From: Pseudobutyrivibrio ruminis HUN009
GTDB taxonomy: Bacteria; Bacillota; Clostridia; Lachnospirales; Lachnospiraceae
NCBI RefSeq assembly: GCF_000703005.1
Contig: NZ_JNLH01000001.1
Span: 461,501 to 525,500, forward strand
Length of the DNA: 64,000 nt
Reading direction: 5' to 3'
In this document: piece after piece, positions 26,475 to 34,606 of the stretch
Layout of the letters: each line of letters begins with the position of its first letter
Numbering within the stretch: the first letter of the stretch is position 1
Notes under the pieces: model-generated
Databases searched by the model: none
Seen by the model: only the letters and a program-made list of their open reading frames with translations
Told to the model about the DNA's origin: nothing
Made by a program: the position numbers and the translations under genes

Positions 26475-27464
26475 CTAATTTGTGCTGTCTCGCATTTGGA
26501 TATTAAAGTCGCTTAAAGTGAGATTTGTGACATCTTCCCCATCTAAGTTGCGCATAAGCATAGACAACCCCTCGGCGCCCAGTTTCTTTGCATCGAAATA
26601 CAAGCTAGTGATAGATGGTTTTGATGTAGATAATAAATTTGAATCGTAAAAGCTGCACAGCTTGATGTCCTCTGGAACAGATAAGCCATCGTTGTGCAGA
26701 CAATTAAGAACTGAATTGCAGAGCATGTCATCCATGCAAACAATGCACTCTGCCCCCTCTGCGATGGCAGTCTTCAAGACTTTGTCCATGCGGTCGCTTT
26801 TGTGCATATTTAAATAAATCTGATTTTCATCAGCCTTCATTCCACGATTAATAAAGCCCTGGCGGAAGCCTGCCAAACGGCTGTGAGTAACGTTGATATT
26901 TTCGCCCCCACCAATAAGGGCCATCCGAGTGATGCCCTTGTCGATAAGTGTTTCAATCATGCGTGTAGCTGCCCCCTCATTATCGTGATCTATAAAAGGA
27001 ACCCCTGGCTCCATTGGGTTGCCCACTACGATGTATGGAATTGCTGCGTCTTTTAGGAAATTGATAACTTTAGAATCCTTCTCGCAACGACTGACCATTA
27101 CAGCGTCGATTTTTTTGTTCCGCACTGCGTGCTTCAACGCTGATATGCCGTCGTTATCTGCAAGAATGATAAGAACGTCGTATTCGTATTCCATGGCTCT
27201 GTCGCAGACACCTGTCATGAGAGTCTGGAAATATGGCATCTCGCCGAGGGCTGAATCGGCAGGGAAAACCAGCCCCACATTGAATGTGCGGCTAGCTGCC
27301 AACGACCTAGCAACAGCGCTAGGTCTGTAATTTATTTCTTTGATGAAGGCGTTAACCCTCGCTCTAGTTTCCTCGGAAATTCTACCTTTACCGGAAATGG
27401 CTCTAGAAACTGTTGTTTTGGAAAGCCCCAATTCTTTTGCGATTTTATCTAATGTATAACCCAT
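26475..27464 (-). CDS. LacI-family transcriptional repressor of the sugar importer
   Basis: 329 residues. Residues 1-50 are the LacI helix-turn-helix and hinge (YTLDKIAKELGLSKTTVSRA, then YRPSAVARSLA); the rest is a periplasmic-binding-like sensor domain (VGLVFP, about 63-68). It precedes malE on the same strand with its own start site (AGGGGG). Similar palindromes upstream of this gene and of malE suggest it represses both, released by the imported sugar. That is the standard MalR/GanR pattern and here an inference. Confidence 0.92.
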   Translation of the reverse strand: MGYTLDKIAKELGLSKTTVSRAISGKGRISEETRARVNAFIKEINYRPSAVARSLAASRTFNVGLVFPADSALGEMPYFQTLMTGVCDRAMEYEYDVLIILADNDGISALKHAVRNKKIDAVMVSRCEKDSKVINFLKDAAIPYIVVGNPMEPGVPFIDHDNEGAATRMIETLIDKGITRMALIGGGENINVTHSRLAGFRQGFINRGMKADENQIYLNMHKSDRMDKVLKTAIAEGAECIVCMDDMLCNSVLNCLHNDGLSVPEDIKLCSFYDSNLLSTSKPSITSLYFDAKKLGAEGLSMLMRNLDGEDVTNLTLSDFNIQMRDSTN

Positions 27465-27518
27465 AGTTTCCCCCTAATACTGTGGTCTTCTATCAAGCTA
27501 TCACAATAGAATCGGTTT

Positions 27519-27534
27519 TGCAAACGGTTGCGCA
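27519..27534. promoter_or_regulatory. LacI-type operator upstream of the repressor gene
   Basis: TGCAAACGGTTGCGCA, a near-palindrome centred on CG, the typical LacI-family form. It lies about 55 bases before the repressor start and resembles the operator upstream of malE, implying autoregulation. Confidence 0.65.
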
Positions 27535-27665
27535 CTTTTTGTTAAATACTAACAAAATTGCATGCCACTATTCGAACAATGCGTCAATATCACTTTACAT
27601 AGCTTATACCTGCCTAGTTCATATTTAACTTGTATCTAATAACACTTTCATTGAGGAGGTTTTTT

Positions 27666-28166
27666 ATGAATGAGGAATTAACATGCCCACAGAAAATATT
27701 AAGATTTGTTCCTATGGTTGCTTTGCCGCTGATTGTGGGAGGAATCAGCGCATTACTTACAGGAAATGCCATGGATTCGTATCAAGTGATGATACAACCG
27801 CCACTGGCTCCGCCGGCTTGGCTGTTTCCAATAGCATGGACAATTCTATATGTACTGATGGGCCTAGGTAGCTATTTTCTGTTGCTGGCACCTGCAGATA
27901 CTACAGAAAAGAAAAGTGCCAAGTGTATAGCGATGATAGTTTACTTTATCCAGCTCTGCTTTAACTTTGTATGGTCGCTGATATTTTTCAACGCAGGCCA
28001 ATATACACTAGCCTTCATTTGGCTGATGATTCTTTGGGTAATGATTATCGTAATGATATGGAAAACTTCTAAAGTATGTTGGAAAGCCACATTGATGTTT
28101 CTCCCTTATCTACTGTGGTGCACCTTTGCAGCTTATTTGAATTTGATGATTTCAATATTGAACTAA
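27666..28166 (+). CDS. tspO: TspO/MBR family protein
   Basis: 166 residues with five membrane helices, the TspO size and fold. PPLAPPAWLFPIAWTILY (about 46-63), NFVWSLIFF and LLWCTFAAYLN are TspO signature segments, including aromatic residues that line the porphyrin/ligand pocket. Bacterial TspO proteins bind tetrapyrroles and are linked to stress responses. The start is the ATG with GAGGAGG 6 bases upstream, not the in-frame ATG 36 bases earlier. It is a single-gene unit on the plus strand ending in a bidirectional terminator. Confidence 0.93.
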   Translation: MNEELTCPQKILRFVPMVALPLIVGGISALLTGNAMDSYQVMIQPPLAPPAWLFPIAWTILYVLMGLGSYFLLLAPADTTEKKSAKCIAMIVYFIQLCFNFVWSLIFFNAGQYTLAFIWLMILWVMIIVMIWKTSKVCWKATLMFLPYLLWCTFAAYLNLMISILN

Positions 28167-28172
28167 TGAAAA

Positions 28173-28199
28173 AGTGGGAACCTCATCGAGGTTCCCACT
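28173..28199. terminator. Bidirectional terminator between tspO and the histidine kinase
   Basis: Perfect 12-base stem AGTGGGAACCTC/GAGGTTCCCACT with a three-base loop, T-rich on both outer sides. It separates convergent genes. Confidence 0.9.
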
Positions 28200-28205
28200 A
28201 CATTT

Positions 28206-29531
28206 TTACATCAGCACAGTAACCTTGGTTCCTGCGCCCAGTTCACTTTCTATTTGGATTTTGGCGTCGTGGATTTCCACGATGTGCTTTACGATAGCAA
28301 GGCCTAGGCCTGTGCCACCAGAGGCTTTGGAGCGGCTTTTGTCGACGCGGTAGAAGCGCTCGAAAACGCGGTCTAGGTCGCCGGCAGGGATGCCGATGCC
28401 GTCATCTTCTACGATGAGCTTTTTGTAGCCGTATTCTTCAAGGACTGCAACTGACACGTGTCCGCCTTCATTGCCGTAGCGGATTGAGTTTTGCACAAGG
28501 TTGTCGATTAACTCGCGGATAAGATCCGGACGGCAGCGCACTGAGGTGGATGCACCAGATAAGGTGATATCAATATTTCGCTGGCTGGCAGCCATAGTTA
28601 ATGAATCCAGCTCCTCGGCGGCCAGCTCGTATAAATCCACTGTTTCGAACTGTTCATCATTGTCGTCACTATCCAGCTCGGAAAGCTTGATGATATCCTC
28701 TATGAGGGCCAGCAAACGATTTGCATTCTTATCTATCTCGTCAGCAAAGTGCTTTCTCTTTTCCGGATGTGTATCGTCAGAGCCAAGCAACTGCGCATAG
28801 CCAGAGATTGCGGTAAGAGGAGTCTTCAATTCATGGCTAACATTGGCTGAGAAATCCTGCCGCATCTTTGCCGCCGCCAATACTTCCTCGTGTTGCTTTC
28901 GAATTTTGCTAATGAACGGATAAAGCTCAGGATATGGGGAGTCTACAAAATCATCGTTGAGCTTGCCTGCCACATCCTCAATTGGCTTCATAAGCTGACG
29001 TGTAAGGATGCGCGAAGCCAGCACACAGAAAAATGATATAAGTAAAATGAGGCTGAGACAAACTGGCAAGCCGCTAGCAAATACCACCCACACTGCGTCC
29101 ACTTCCTGGGCAATACGAAGAATTCGACCGTCGTTTAGGCGAAGGGCGTAGTAATAATCCTTCAGTCCCATGGTGTCAGACTGCCTTTCTATTTCGCCAG
29201 AACCGTTCTCCATAGCGCTGACAATCTCCGGCCTACTGGCATGATTGTCCATCTGCTCCGCATTTACGGTATTGTCGAAAAGAACCGTGCCATCTGTATC
29301 TATCAATGTCACTCGCAGTTTTGCGTCCATCAGCTTTGGATTGTCCTCCAAGGCGGCCACATCTGCGGTGTCAAAAAATTCTGTATCTTTAAAAATCTGA
29401 GCGGTGACCTGCATGTCCTGGTGCACCTGCCTCTCCAGCAACGCATAGTAGGCAAGGGTCACGCAGAGGGATGTGCAAAGCACCGTGGCGATAATCAGCG
29501 CCAAAAATCTAAGGTATATTTTCTGTGCCAT
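28206..29531 (-). CDS. Sensor histidine kinase, PhoR type
   Basis: 441 residues: membrane helix (7-29), an outer sensor domain, second helix (about 150-172), then a kinase core with phospho-acceptor H233 in FSANVSHELKTPL, N-box DNLVQNSIRYG, G1 box VEDDGIGIP and G2 box GGTGLGLAIVKH. It follows the response regulator by 12 bases and a Na/Pi transporter gene heads the unit, so phosphate sensing is likely. The sequence alone does not prove the signal. Confidence 0.9.
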   Translation of the reverse strand: MAQKIYLRFLALIIATVLCTSLCVTLAYYALLERQVHQDMQVTAQIFKDTEFFDTADVAALEDNPKLMDAKLRVTLIDTDGTVLFDNTVNAEQMDNHASRPEIVSAMENGSGEIERQSDTMGLKDYYYALRLNDGRILRIAQEVDAVWVVFASGLPVCLSLILLISFFCVLASRILTRQLMKPIEDVAGKLNDDFVDSPYPELYPFISKIRKQHEEVLAAAKMRQDFSANVSHELKTPLTAISGYAQLLGSDDTHPEKRKHFADEIDKNANRLLALIEDIIKLSELDSDDNDEQFETVDLYELAAEELDSLTMAASQRNIDITLSGASTSVRCRPDLIRELIDNLVQNSIRYGNEGGHVSVAVLEEYGYKKLIVEDDGIGIPAGDLDRVFERFYRVDKSRSKASGGTGLGLAIVKHIVEIHDAKIQIESELGAGTKVTVLM

Positions 29532-29543
29532 GATACCTCCACT

Positions 29544-30212
29544 TTAATCAATCACGTATCCAACGTTTCTAATTGTGCGAATCAGACTGCCACAGCTACC
29601 AAGCTTAGTCCTGAGGGTCTTGATGTGCATGTCCAGGGTGCGTGATTCCAGCTCGTAATCTATGCCCCAGATTTTGTCCATTATCTGAGTACGTTTCAAG
29701 ACGATACCACGGTTCAGCGCTAGATATTTCAACAGCTCGTATTCTTTGTAAGTAAGCTCTATAGGCTGGCCTGCCACTGTGACCTGGTGGCGCTTGTCGT
29801 TTATCACAATGTCTTCGATGGTAATCATATCCATAGCATCATCCATTGTACGGCGTAGCATAGCCTTCACCCTGGAGGTAAGTTCCATCACTGAAAATGG
29901 CTTTTTTATATAATCATCGGCCCCTGTTTCAAGGCCTCGAACCAAATCTATTTCACCAGTTTTGGCAGTGACCATAATTACCGGAATAGCCGCAGTGATT
30001 TCACTAGAGCGAATCAGCCTTACTATTTCAAACCCGTTTTCATCAGGAAGCATGATATCCAGCAGGACCAAATCAGGCAGATTGTGCTCCAAAAAATCAA
30101 AAAAGTCTGCTCCATTGGCAAAGCTTTCTACATCGTAGCCAGCGTTTGTCAGAGCAAACTCCTCTATCTCTCTAATATTTTCATCATCTTCAACAATGTA
30201 AACAAGAGCCAT
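29544..30212 (-). CDS. OmpR/PhoB-family response regulator
   Basis: 222 residues from the ATG at 30212, with AGGAGG upstream. Receiver domain with acidic pair D9/D10, phospho-acceptor D52 (LLDIMLP) and Lys in KKPF; C-terminal winged helix (LTYKEYELLKYLALNRG, then RTLDMHIKTLRTKLG). Partner of the histidine kinase downstream. Likely targets are the two Pho-box-like repeats seen in this window, one upstream of its own operon and one before the flavoredoxin-psiE unit. Confidence 0.92.
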   Translation of the reverse strand: MALVYIVEDDENIREIEEFALTNAGYDVESFANGADFFDFLEHNLPDLVLLDIMLPDENGFEIVRLIRSSEITAAIPVIMVTAKTGEIDLVRGLETGADDYIKKPFSVMELTSRVKAMLRRTMDDAMDMITIEDIVINDKRHQVTVAGQPIELTYKEYELLKYLALNRGIVLKRTQIMDKIWGIDYELESRTLDMHIKTLRTKLGSCGSLIRTIRNVGYVID

Positions 30213-30271
30213 AGTGACCTCCTTCATATGTACATAAACAATCAATCTATGTGATACTATAGTATGATTAT

Positions 30272-31288
30272 CTAAATTTTATGTAAAGAGGAATAACCAT
30301 TGCTCACACGATCATCCGGCACTGTGTATTCTGCCAGGTTCACTAAGTGTTTCGAAAATGGGTAGATTAGCACGGTGCTTCCCACATTGAAAATCGAATG
30401 GATAACTGCAATTGTCACAGGCCCAACAGCCGCCGTTAAGAATTCAAAATTAAAAATCATGTTTAATCCATAAAAAGCTAACGTAAATACGGTAACACCG
30501 ACTACATTGAAGTATAGGTGAATCATGGATGCGCGCCTTGCATTTTTGCTAGCTCCCACTGAGGATATCAACGCTGTGGAACATGTGCCGATGTTCTGCC
30601 CCAGGATGATAGGAAAGGCTGCACCGAAGCTGACAGCTCCAGTCAATGAAAGCGCCTGTAAGATCCCCACCGATGCTGATGAGCTTTGAATGATAGCCGT
30701 AAATACCATACCAACAAGAATTCCAAAGAGTGGATTTGAAACTGCAACTAGCATATTCTCAAAATATGGGTTGTGTGCAAGTGGCTCCATTGAAGCGCTC
30801 ATTGCATCCATTCCAAATATCAACACCGAAAATCCAATTAGCAGATGTGCGATATTGGTCTGCTTTGCGTTTTCCTTAGCCTTCATGTATAGCACCACGC
30901 CAATCATGGCAAGTATTGGTGCAAATGATGATGGCTTTAGCATTTTGATAAGCACCGCATCGCTTTCGATTCCCACCATAGATAGCATCCAGGATGTGAC
31001 TGTGGTGCCGATGTTGGCGCCCATGATTACGCCAACTGCCTGACGCAAGCTCATAATTCCCGAATTCACAAAGCTTATAACCATTACTGTGGTGGCCGAT
31101 GACGACTGAATCACCGCGGTGACACCTGCGCCTAACAGCACACCATAAATAGTTTTGTTGGTAAGACGCTCCAGTATCTGAGCCATCTTCCCCGAAGCTA
31201 GCGCCTGTAGGCCGTCTCCCATGAGCTTCATCCCATACAGGAAGAGGGCCAGCCCACCCAGCAGCTTCAAAATCATAAAAATGTCCAT
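30272..31288 (-). CDS. Na/Pi-cotransporter family protein without PhoU domain
   Basis: 338 residues from the ATG at 31288 (AGGAGG, spacing 6). Two inverted repeats each carry the QSSS signature (VIQSSSATT and IIQSSSAS) of NptA/PNaS phosphate cotransporters. The family is often about 540 residues with a C-terminal PhoU-like domain; here the protein ends soon after the last helix, so that domain is absent. It is the first gene of a unit with a PhoB/PhoR-type pair, and a Pho-box-like repeat lies before it. Confidence 0.9.
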   Translation of the reverse strand: MDIFMILKLLGGLALFLYGMKLMGDGLQALASGKMAQILERLTNKTIYGVLLGAGVTAVIQSSSATTVMVISFVNSGIMSLRQAVGVIMGANIGTTVTSWMLSMVGIESDAVLIKMLKPSSFAPILAMIGVVLYMKAKENAKQTNIAHLLIGFSVLIFGMDAMSASMEPLAHNPYFENMLVAVSNPLFGILVGMVFTAIIQSSSASVGILQALSLTGAVSFGAAFPIILGQNIGTCSTALISSVGASKNARRASMIHLYFNVVGVTVFTLAFYGLNMIFNFEFLTAAVGPVTIAVIHSIFNVGSTVLIYPFSKHLVNLAEYTVPDDRVSNGYSSLHKI

Positions 31289-31334
31289 TTCATGCCTCCT
31301 TAATACAAGAAATTTTCCAAATGTTTGCACTTGT

Positions 31335-31366
31335 ATTATGGAGGGGAAATGTAAAGGGTGGGTAAA
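31335..31366 (-). promoter_or_regulatory. Pho-box-like repeat and -10 box before the Na/Pi operon
   Basis: Minus strand: TTTACC, 5 bases, TTTACA (31361-31366 and 31350-31355), then 9 bases and CATAAT (31335-31340). Tandem TT-A-C-A hexamers with 5-base spacers match the PhoP-box pattern known from Bacillus. The same geometry occurs before the flavoredoxin-psiE unit. Confidence 0.55.
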
Positions 31367-31404
31367 GTGGGGAATAAATTAGTACATTATAGTATTCCCT
31401 TCTA

Positions 31405-31441
31405 TACAAAAGGGCCAGCTGCATATATAACAGCTAGCCCC
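31405..31441 (-). terminator. Terminator of the hicAB unit
   Basis: Arms GGGCTAGCTG/CAGCTGGCCC (31431-31440 with 31412-31421, one mismatch) and a TTTTG run on the minus strand, 17 bases after the hicB stop. Confidence 0.7.
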
Positions 31442-31457
31442 TTTAAAAAGACAAATT

Positions 31458-31883
31458 TTAATTTCCTAAATTATAGTTTAAATTCAATATGTTTGCAATA
31501 GCGTCCTGAAGAACTCTGGAGTAATTTAGCCCCGCTTCATCAGCCTTTACTGTCATCCAATATGGAACAGTGCAATTCTTTCTAACTGCGCGATTGTCAT
31601 ATTGTCTACGGTATTCAGCCAAATCGACATCTACCATTGTTTGCAAACCATCGGAATAATCAAAAATATCATTATTTTTTTTGGCCTTTTTTACAGCCTC
31701 TTTATATGTAGAAGCTTCAGGTAAATCATTTTCCTGCCCCATACAAGCTAAGCCAATATAATCTCTAGCCATTTCTATAGCATCTGCTAAATCTGCCCCC
31801 TCAGTGTAGCCATCTAAATCAGGAATATAAACCAAAAATTCATCGCCAGATTGTTTAATTAATACCGGATATGCAACCTTCAT
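31458..31883 (-). CDS. hicB: HicB-family antitoxin
   Basis: 141 residues. The N-terminal YPVLIKQSGDEFLVYIPDLDGYTEGADLADAIEMARDYI pattern (two short stretches of which are the HicB RNase-H-like core, about 4-45) is followed by a linker and a C-terminal ribbon-helix-helix-like segment (VKADEAGLNYSRVLQDAI, about 112-130) for DNA binding. It neutralises the HicA RNase encoded just upstream and usually represses the operon; a palindrome in the promoter supports that. The spacing to hicA is 51 bases. Confidence 0.88.
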   Translation of the reverse strand: MKVAYPVLIKQSGDEFLVYIPDLDGYTEGADLADAIEMARDYIGLACMGQENDLPEASTYKEAVKKAKKNNDIFDYSDGLQTMVDVDLAEYRRQYDNRAVRKNCTVPYWMTVKADEAGLNYSRVLQDAIANILNLNYNLGN

Positions 31884-31934
31884 AATAGCACCTTTCCACT
31901 CTCCCCCCTACAGAAAAATCAAGCAAGGTAGGGA

Positions 31935-32105
31935 TTAAATCCCCGCCTTCTTGATAATCTGCTTAGCTGTTATCTCGTTAAGTTCTCTGTGCCGCGGTAT
32001 CACAACCTGTGTTGTACCGTTAGTATAAATATCATGACTTCCGCCATTTCTCAACAGATAATAGCCAGCATTTTCAAGGTTTTTAATTAAAATTTGTCTT
32101 TTCAT
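31935..32105 (-). CDS. hicA: HicA-family mRNA interferase toxin
   Basis: 56 residues, too short for usual ORF cut-offs. Translation begins MKRQILIKNLENAGYYLLRN, then GGSHDIYTNG, with the catalytic His of HicA in GGSHD (H24), and ends IPRHRELNEITAKQIIKKAG. HicA proteins have a double-stranded-RNA-binding-like fold and cleave mRNA. GAGGTAACTGAA precedes the ATG. It is followed by hicB, with a strong palindrome-containing promoter upstream. Confidence 0.88.
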   Translation of the reverse strand: MKRQILIKNLENAGYYLLRNGGSHDIYTNGTTQVVIPRHRELNEITAKQIIKKAGI

Positions 32106-32138
32106 TTCAGTTACCTCGAAAATGTATTTTCACTTACT

Positions 32139-32166
32139 ATTATACGCATTCTATGCGTATTGTCAA
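32139..32166 (-). promoter_or_regulatory. hicAB promoter with embedded palindromic operator
   Basis: TTGACA, 16-base spacer, TATAAT on the minus strand. A perfect 8-3-8 inverted repeat (ATACGCAT/ATGCGTAT, 32142-32160) fills the spacer and overlaps the -10 box, the expected place for HicB repression. Confidence 0.85.
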
Positions 32167-32348
32167 GGTGCTACAAAAGTCCGATAAGAAAACAAAGACA
32201 CAACTATTATCAGTAGTTCTTATATCTTTATGAATAAATTATATTATTTCACTTTGTGTAGAAAATCATTATTGTCAATTAATCGCTAGCAACAAACAAA
32301 TTCATCGGCATTTACATTCCGCTATATACTACTGTCATATTATTCACC

Positions 32349-32467
32349 TATAATCTTCTAGGTTAATGTTTTCATATGTTAAAGAATTTGATATCATTAA
32401 ACGTGAATAGCGGTACGTTTCTACGGAGCGTACTTAGGGGAACTGGATGCGTCCGGTTCTCCTTTTT
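32349..32467 (+). ncRNA. Candidate small RNA ending in a strong terminator
   Basis: The 385-base gap between hicA and psiE has no gene, but on plus it shows TATAAT (32349-32354), a hairpin GTACG/CGTAC (32413-32417, 32429-32433) and a strong terminator, GGGGAACTGGA/TCCGGTTCTCC with G-T pairs (32437-32462), followed by T5. A transcript of about 105 bases is implied. There is no good -35 box and no recognised RNA family. The downstream gene is on the opposite strand, so it is not a leader. Confidence 0.35.
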
Positions 32468-32491
32468 AATGTCCAAATATAAATTTGCCCC

Positions 32492-32890
32492 CTACATCTC
32501 TTCCTCAAAATCCTTCTCATAAAACAGATACTTGCGGCAAGCCAACAGAATTGCAATACAAACTATACGTATCAATGTTTCCAATGGAGCTTCGTGGCCA
32601 ACCACCAGTCCCCTGGCGATGGCAAATATCAAAACCTCTACAATAGTATTCATGGAATGCTTTATAAGCATTCTGATAAATTCGATAACAATAATTGCAT
32701 TAAATGCAGTTATTAAAATATCTTCGATATATTCATCAAATGCCAGCTCAGTCAGCGATACCACATGTATTCCCAATTGGATGCAGCTGTACGCAACACC
32801 CACTAACAATATGGCTGCCACTATCTTTTCTAAGAAGCTTGGCATTTTTAGGATGAAATCATGTGCTTTTTCTATGATAGATTTTTTCAT
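32492..32890 (-). CDS. psiE: PsiE-family membrane protein
   Basis: 132 residues with four membrane helices. The IVIEFIRMLIKH segment followed by VEVLIFAIARGLVV (about 67-97) matches the PsiE phosphate-starvation-inducible family. Function is unknown beyond induction by phosphate limitation in Escherichia coli. It starts 12 bases after the flavoredoxin-rubredoxin gene and shares its promoter region, which has a Pho-box-like repeat. Confidence 0.85.
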   Translation of the reverse strand: MKKSIIEKAHDFILKMPSFLEKIVAAILLVGVAYSCIQLGIHVVSLTELAFDEYIEDILITAFNAIIVIEFIRMLIKHSMNTIVEVLIFAIARGLVVGHEAPLETLIRIVCIAILLACRKYLFYEKDFEEEM

Positions 32891-32902
32891 GTTGATTCCT
32901 TT

Positions 32903-33544
32903 TTACCTTTGCTCTATTTTCTCAAAGTCTGCCTTAGGGTGTTTGCAGATAGGACAGATGAAATCGTCTGGTAGCTCCTCGCCAACCCACTCATATCCAC
33001 AAATGCGGCAACGCCAGATTGTCTCTCCCTTTGGAGTGGTTCCAACCGCCTCTGGCTTTGGTTTAATGTTGCTTTGATAATATTCATATGTTGCAGAGGC
33101 TGTATCCGAAAGGACTTCCATGGCTACTGGCTCGCATATAAAAAGAGTATGAGAGCCCAGGTCTATAGTCTGTTCTACCTTCAATGAAAAATACGCGTCG
33201 GTTCCTACTGTAATGTATGGAATGCCGTTTTCTGAAGTCTGGTAATTTGCGGCTGGATAAGCAGCAAACTTATCTACATCCCTACCGGATTGGAAGCCGA
33301 AATGCTTGAACAAATCAAAGGTAGCATCCTGGCTAATGACAGAGATATTGCACTGTCCAGTGGCTTTCACCATATCGTGAGTATAGTTTGCCTTGTTGAT
33401 AGCTACTGAAATACTGTTTGGCTCTGATGCAACTTGAATAGCTGTGTTGACAATACAGCCATTGATCTTGTCGCCTTGTACTGCCGTACACACAAACAGC
33501 CCATAAGATAATTTGTACATTGCCTTTGTGTTCATTTCACCCAT
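32903..33544 (-). CDS. Flavin reductase-like domain fused to rubredoxin
   Basis: 213 residues. Residues 1-160 are a flavin-reductase/flavoredoxin domain (YKLSYGLFVCTA; GCIVNTAIQV; FKHFGFQSGRDVDKF). Residues 175-210 are a rubredoxin with CRICGY and CPICK, the two CxxC iron ligands. Such fusions pass electrons between flavin and rubredoxin and serve oxygen or radical detoxification in anaerobes. GAGGAGG at spacing 6 supports the first ATG. psiE follows. Confidence 0.9.
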   Translation of the reverse strand: MGEMNTKAMYKLSYGLFVCTAVQGDKINGCIVNTAIQVASEPNSISVAINKANYTHDMVKATGQCNISVISQDATFDLFKHFGFQSGRDVDKFAAYPAANYQTSENGIPYITVGTDAYFSLKVEQTIDLGSHTLFICEPVAMEVLSDTASATYEYYQSNIKPKPEAVGTTPKGETIWRCRICGYEWVGEELPDDFICPICKHPKADFEKIEQR

Positions 33545-33579
33545 ACACTGCCTCCTCTTAAATTGAAAATTATGTAATT

Positions 33580-33611
33580 AATATAGTTATCTAGTGTAAA
33601 GTTGATGTAAT
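33580..33611 (-). promoter_or_regulatory. Pho-box-like repeat and -10 box before the flavoredoxin-psiE unit
   Basis: Minus strand: ATTACA (33606-33611), 5 bases, TTTACA (33595-33600), 9 bases, TATATT (33580-33585). The hexamer repeat, 5-base spacer and 9-base distance to the -10 match the site upstream of the Na/Pi-PhoBR operon. Confidence 0.55.
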
Positions 33612-33619
33612 AATAAACC

Positions 33620-34594
33620 CTAATTCTCCCACAACACATTCTCACCATGTCTCAGTGGATATATACTCAGCTTTGTTCCATCCAAATCTGCCTTATGCAT
33701 ATCCACTGCAGTAATCTGGTGGTTTTCATATGTATTGTAATAGTAGATTCCCTTATCCAAATTACAGCAAGAGGTGTAGATGGTGATTTCATATGCATCT
33801 TCACCTAGATGCACGCATCCCCTCTGCTGGTCCACCGAACCAAGGATGTGGAAGAATTGGCTTACACTTTCCAGCTCTGATTCGCCTGATACAGAATTCA
33901 TTCGAGTGAATGCCGCTTTCACAAAACGGGATGTAGATGATAAATCTCCTGGCAGGCCGATGGCTCCCATGCCACGGCTATACTGTTGCAAGGATAAGTT
34001 TTTAGCAAAAGAATTTTTAGCTGGCTCAGTAGAAAGTGACATGTATTTATTTAATTCAAATAGTTGGATATCAAAAGTTGGATTGTTAGTCATAACGCCA
34101 ACAGGATTATCGTAAATACGTAGTCCATCTTGGGTCTGTTCGACAACTATAGATTCTGATTTATCAGAAATCATCCAATGAAGAGGCGATAGTGGAAGTT
34201 CCTCACTGAAGTTTTCATTTATGAGATTAATTTTAGCCAGCAATAATCTAGCTTCCTGCACAGAAGCACACTGTCCTAAAATCCATGGAATAAACTCAAA
34301 AGGTGTGATGTTATCTTTGTCCGGACTCTCTTCCTTGTAGTCTGCATTGCCAGGGAAGTTCAGCCCAGCCATACCAACACCTTTTTCATTGATTGCATCA
34401 TAGAAGAGAGGATAGTCATCCACCACGAAAGCCATGCCAATTAGAACGTAATGGCTATCCAAATCATTCTGATGCCTGATAGGAAACTTGTAGTTTCTAG
34501 GCATGATGGTTACTGTCTCGTGATAAGAAAACTCTAAGTCCAGGTTTCTACCAAAGTAATGATCTTTGCTATAGTATGTTGCAGCAGTACACAT
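33620..34594 (-). CDS. Choloylglycine hydrolase family protein (bile salt hydrolase/penicillin V acylase)
   Basis: 324 residues of the Ntn-hydrolase superfamily. Met1 would be removed to expose the catalytic Cys2; the other active-site residues are visible: R16 and D19 in GRNLDLE, N79, N171 (TNNP) and R223 (STSR). Full length and no signal peptide, so cytoplasmic. The sequence is closest in pattern to conjugated bile acid hydrolases, but the family also includes penicillin V acylases and N-acyl amide hydrolases; substrate choice cannot be fixed from motifs. A strong AGGAGGAG precedes the start. It follows a Nim-like gene by 12 bases. Confidence 0.88.
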   Translation of the reverse strand: MCTAATYYSKDHYFGRNLDLEFSYHETVTIMPRNYKFPIRHQNDLDSHYVLIGMAFVVDDYPLFYDAINEKGVGMAGLNFPGNADYKEESPDKDNITPFEFIPWILGQCASVQEARLLLAKINLINENFSEELPLSPLHWMISDKSESIVVEQTQDGLRIYDNPVGVMTNNPTFDIQLFELNKYMSLSTEPAKNSFAKNLSLQQYSRGMGAIGLPGDLSSTSRFVKAAFTRMNSVSGESELESVSQFFHILGSVDQQRGCVHLGEDAYEITIYTSCCNLDKGIYYYNTYENHQITAVDMHKADLDGTKLSIYPLRHGENVLWEN

Positions 34595-34606
34595 TTTCCA
34601 CTCCTC

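Noticed and set aside
32437..32467. Possible group II intron domain V-like sequence (GCGTCCGGTTCT)
   Set aside because: The similarity is short, no reverse transcriptase or other intron domains are near, and the stem with T5 is explained as a terminator.
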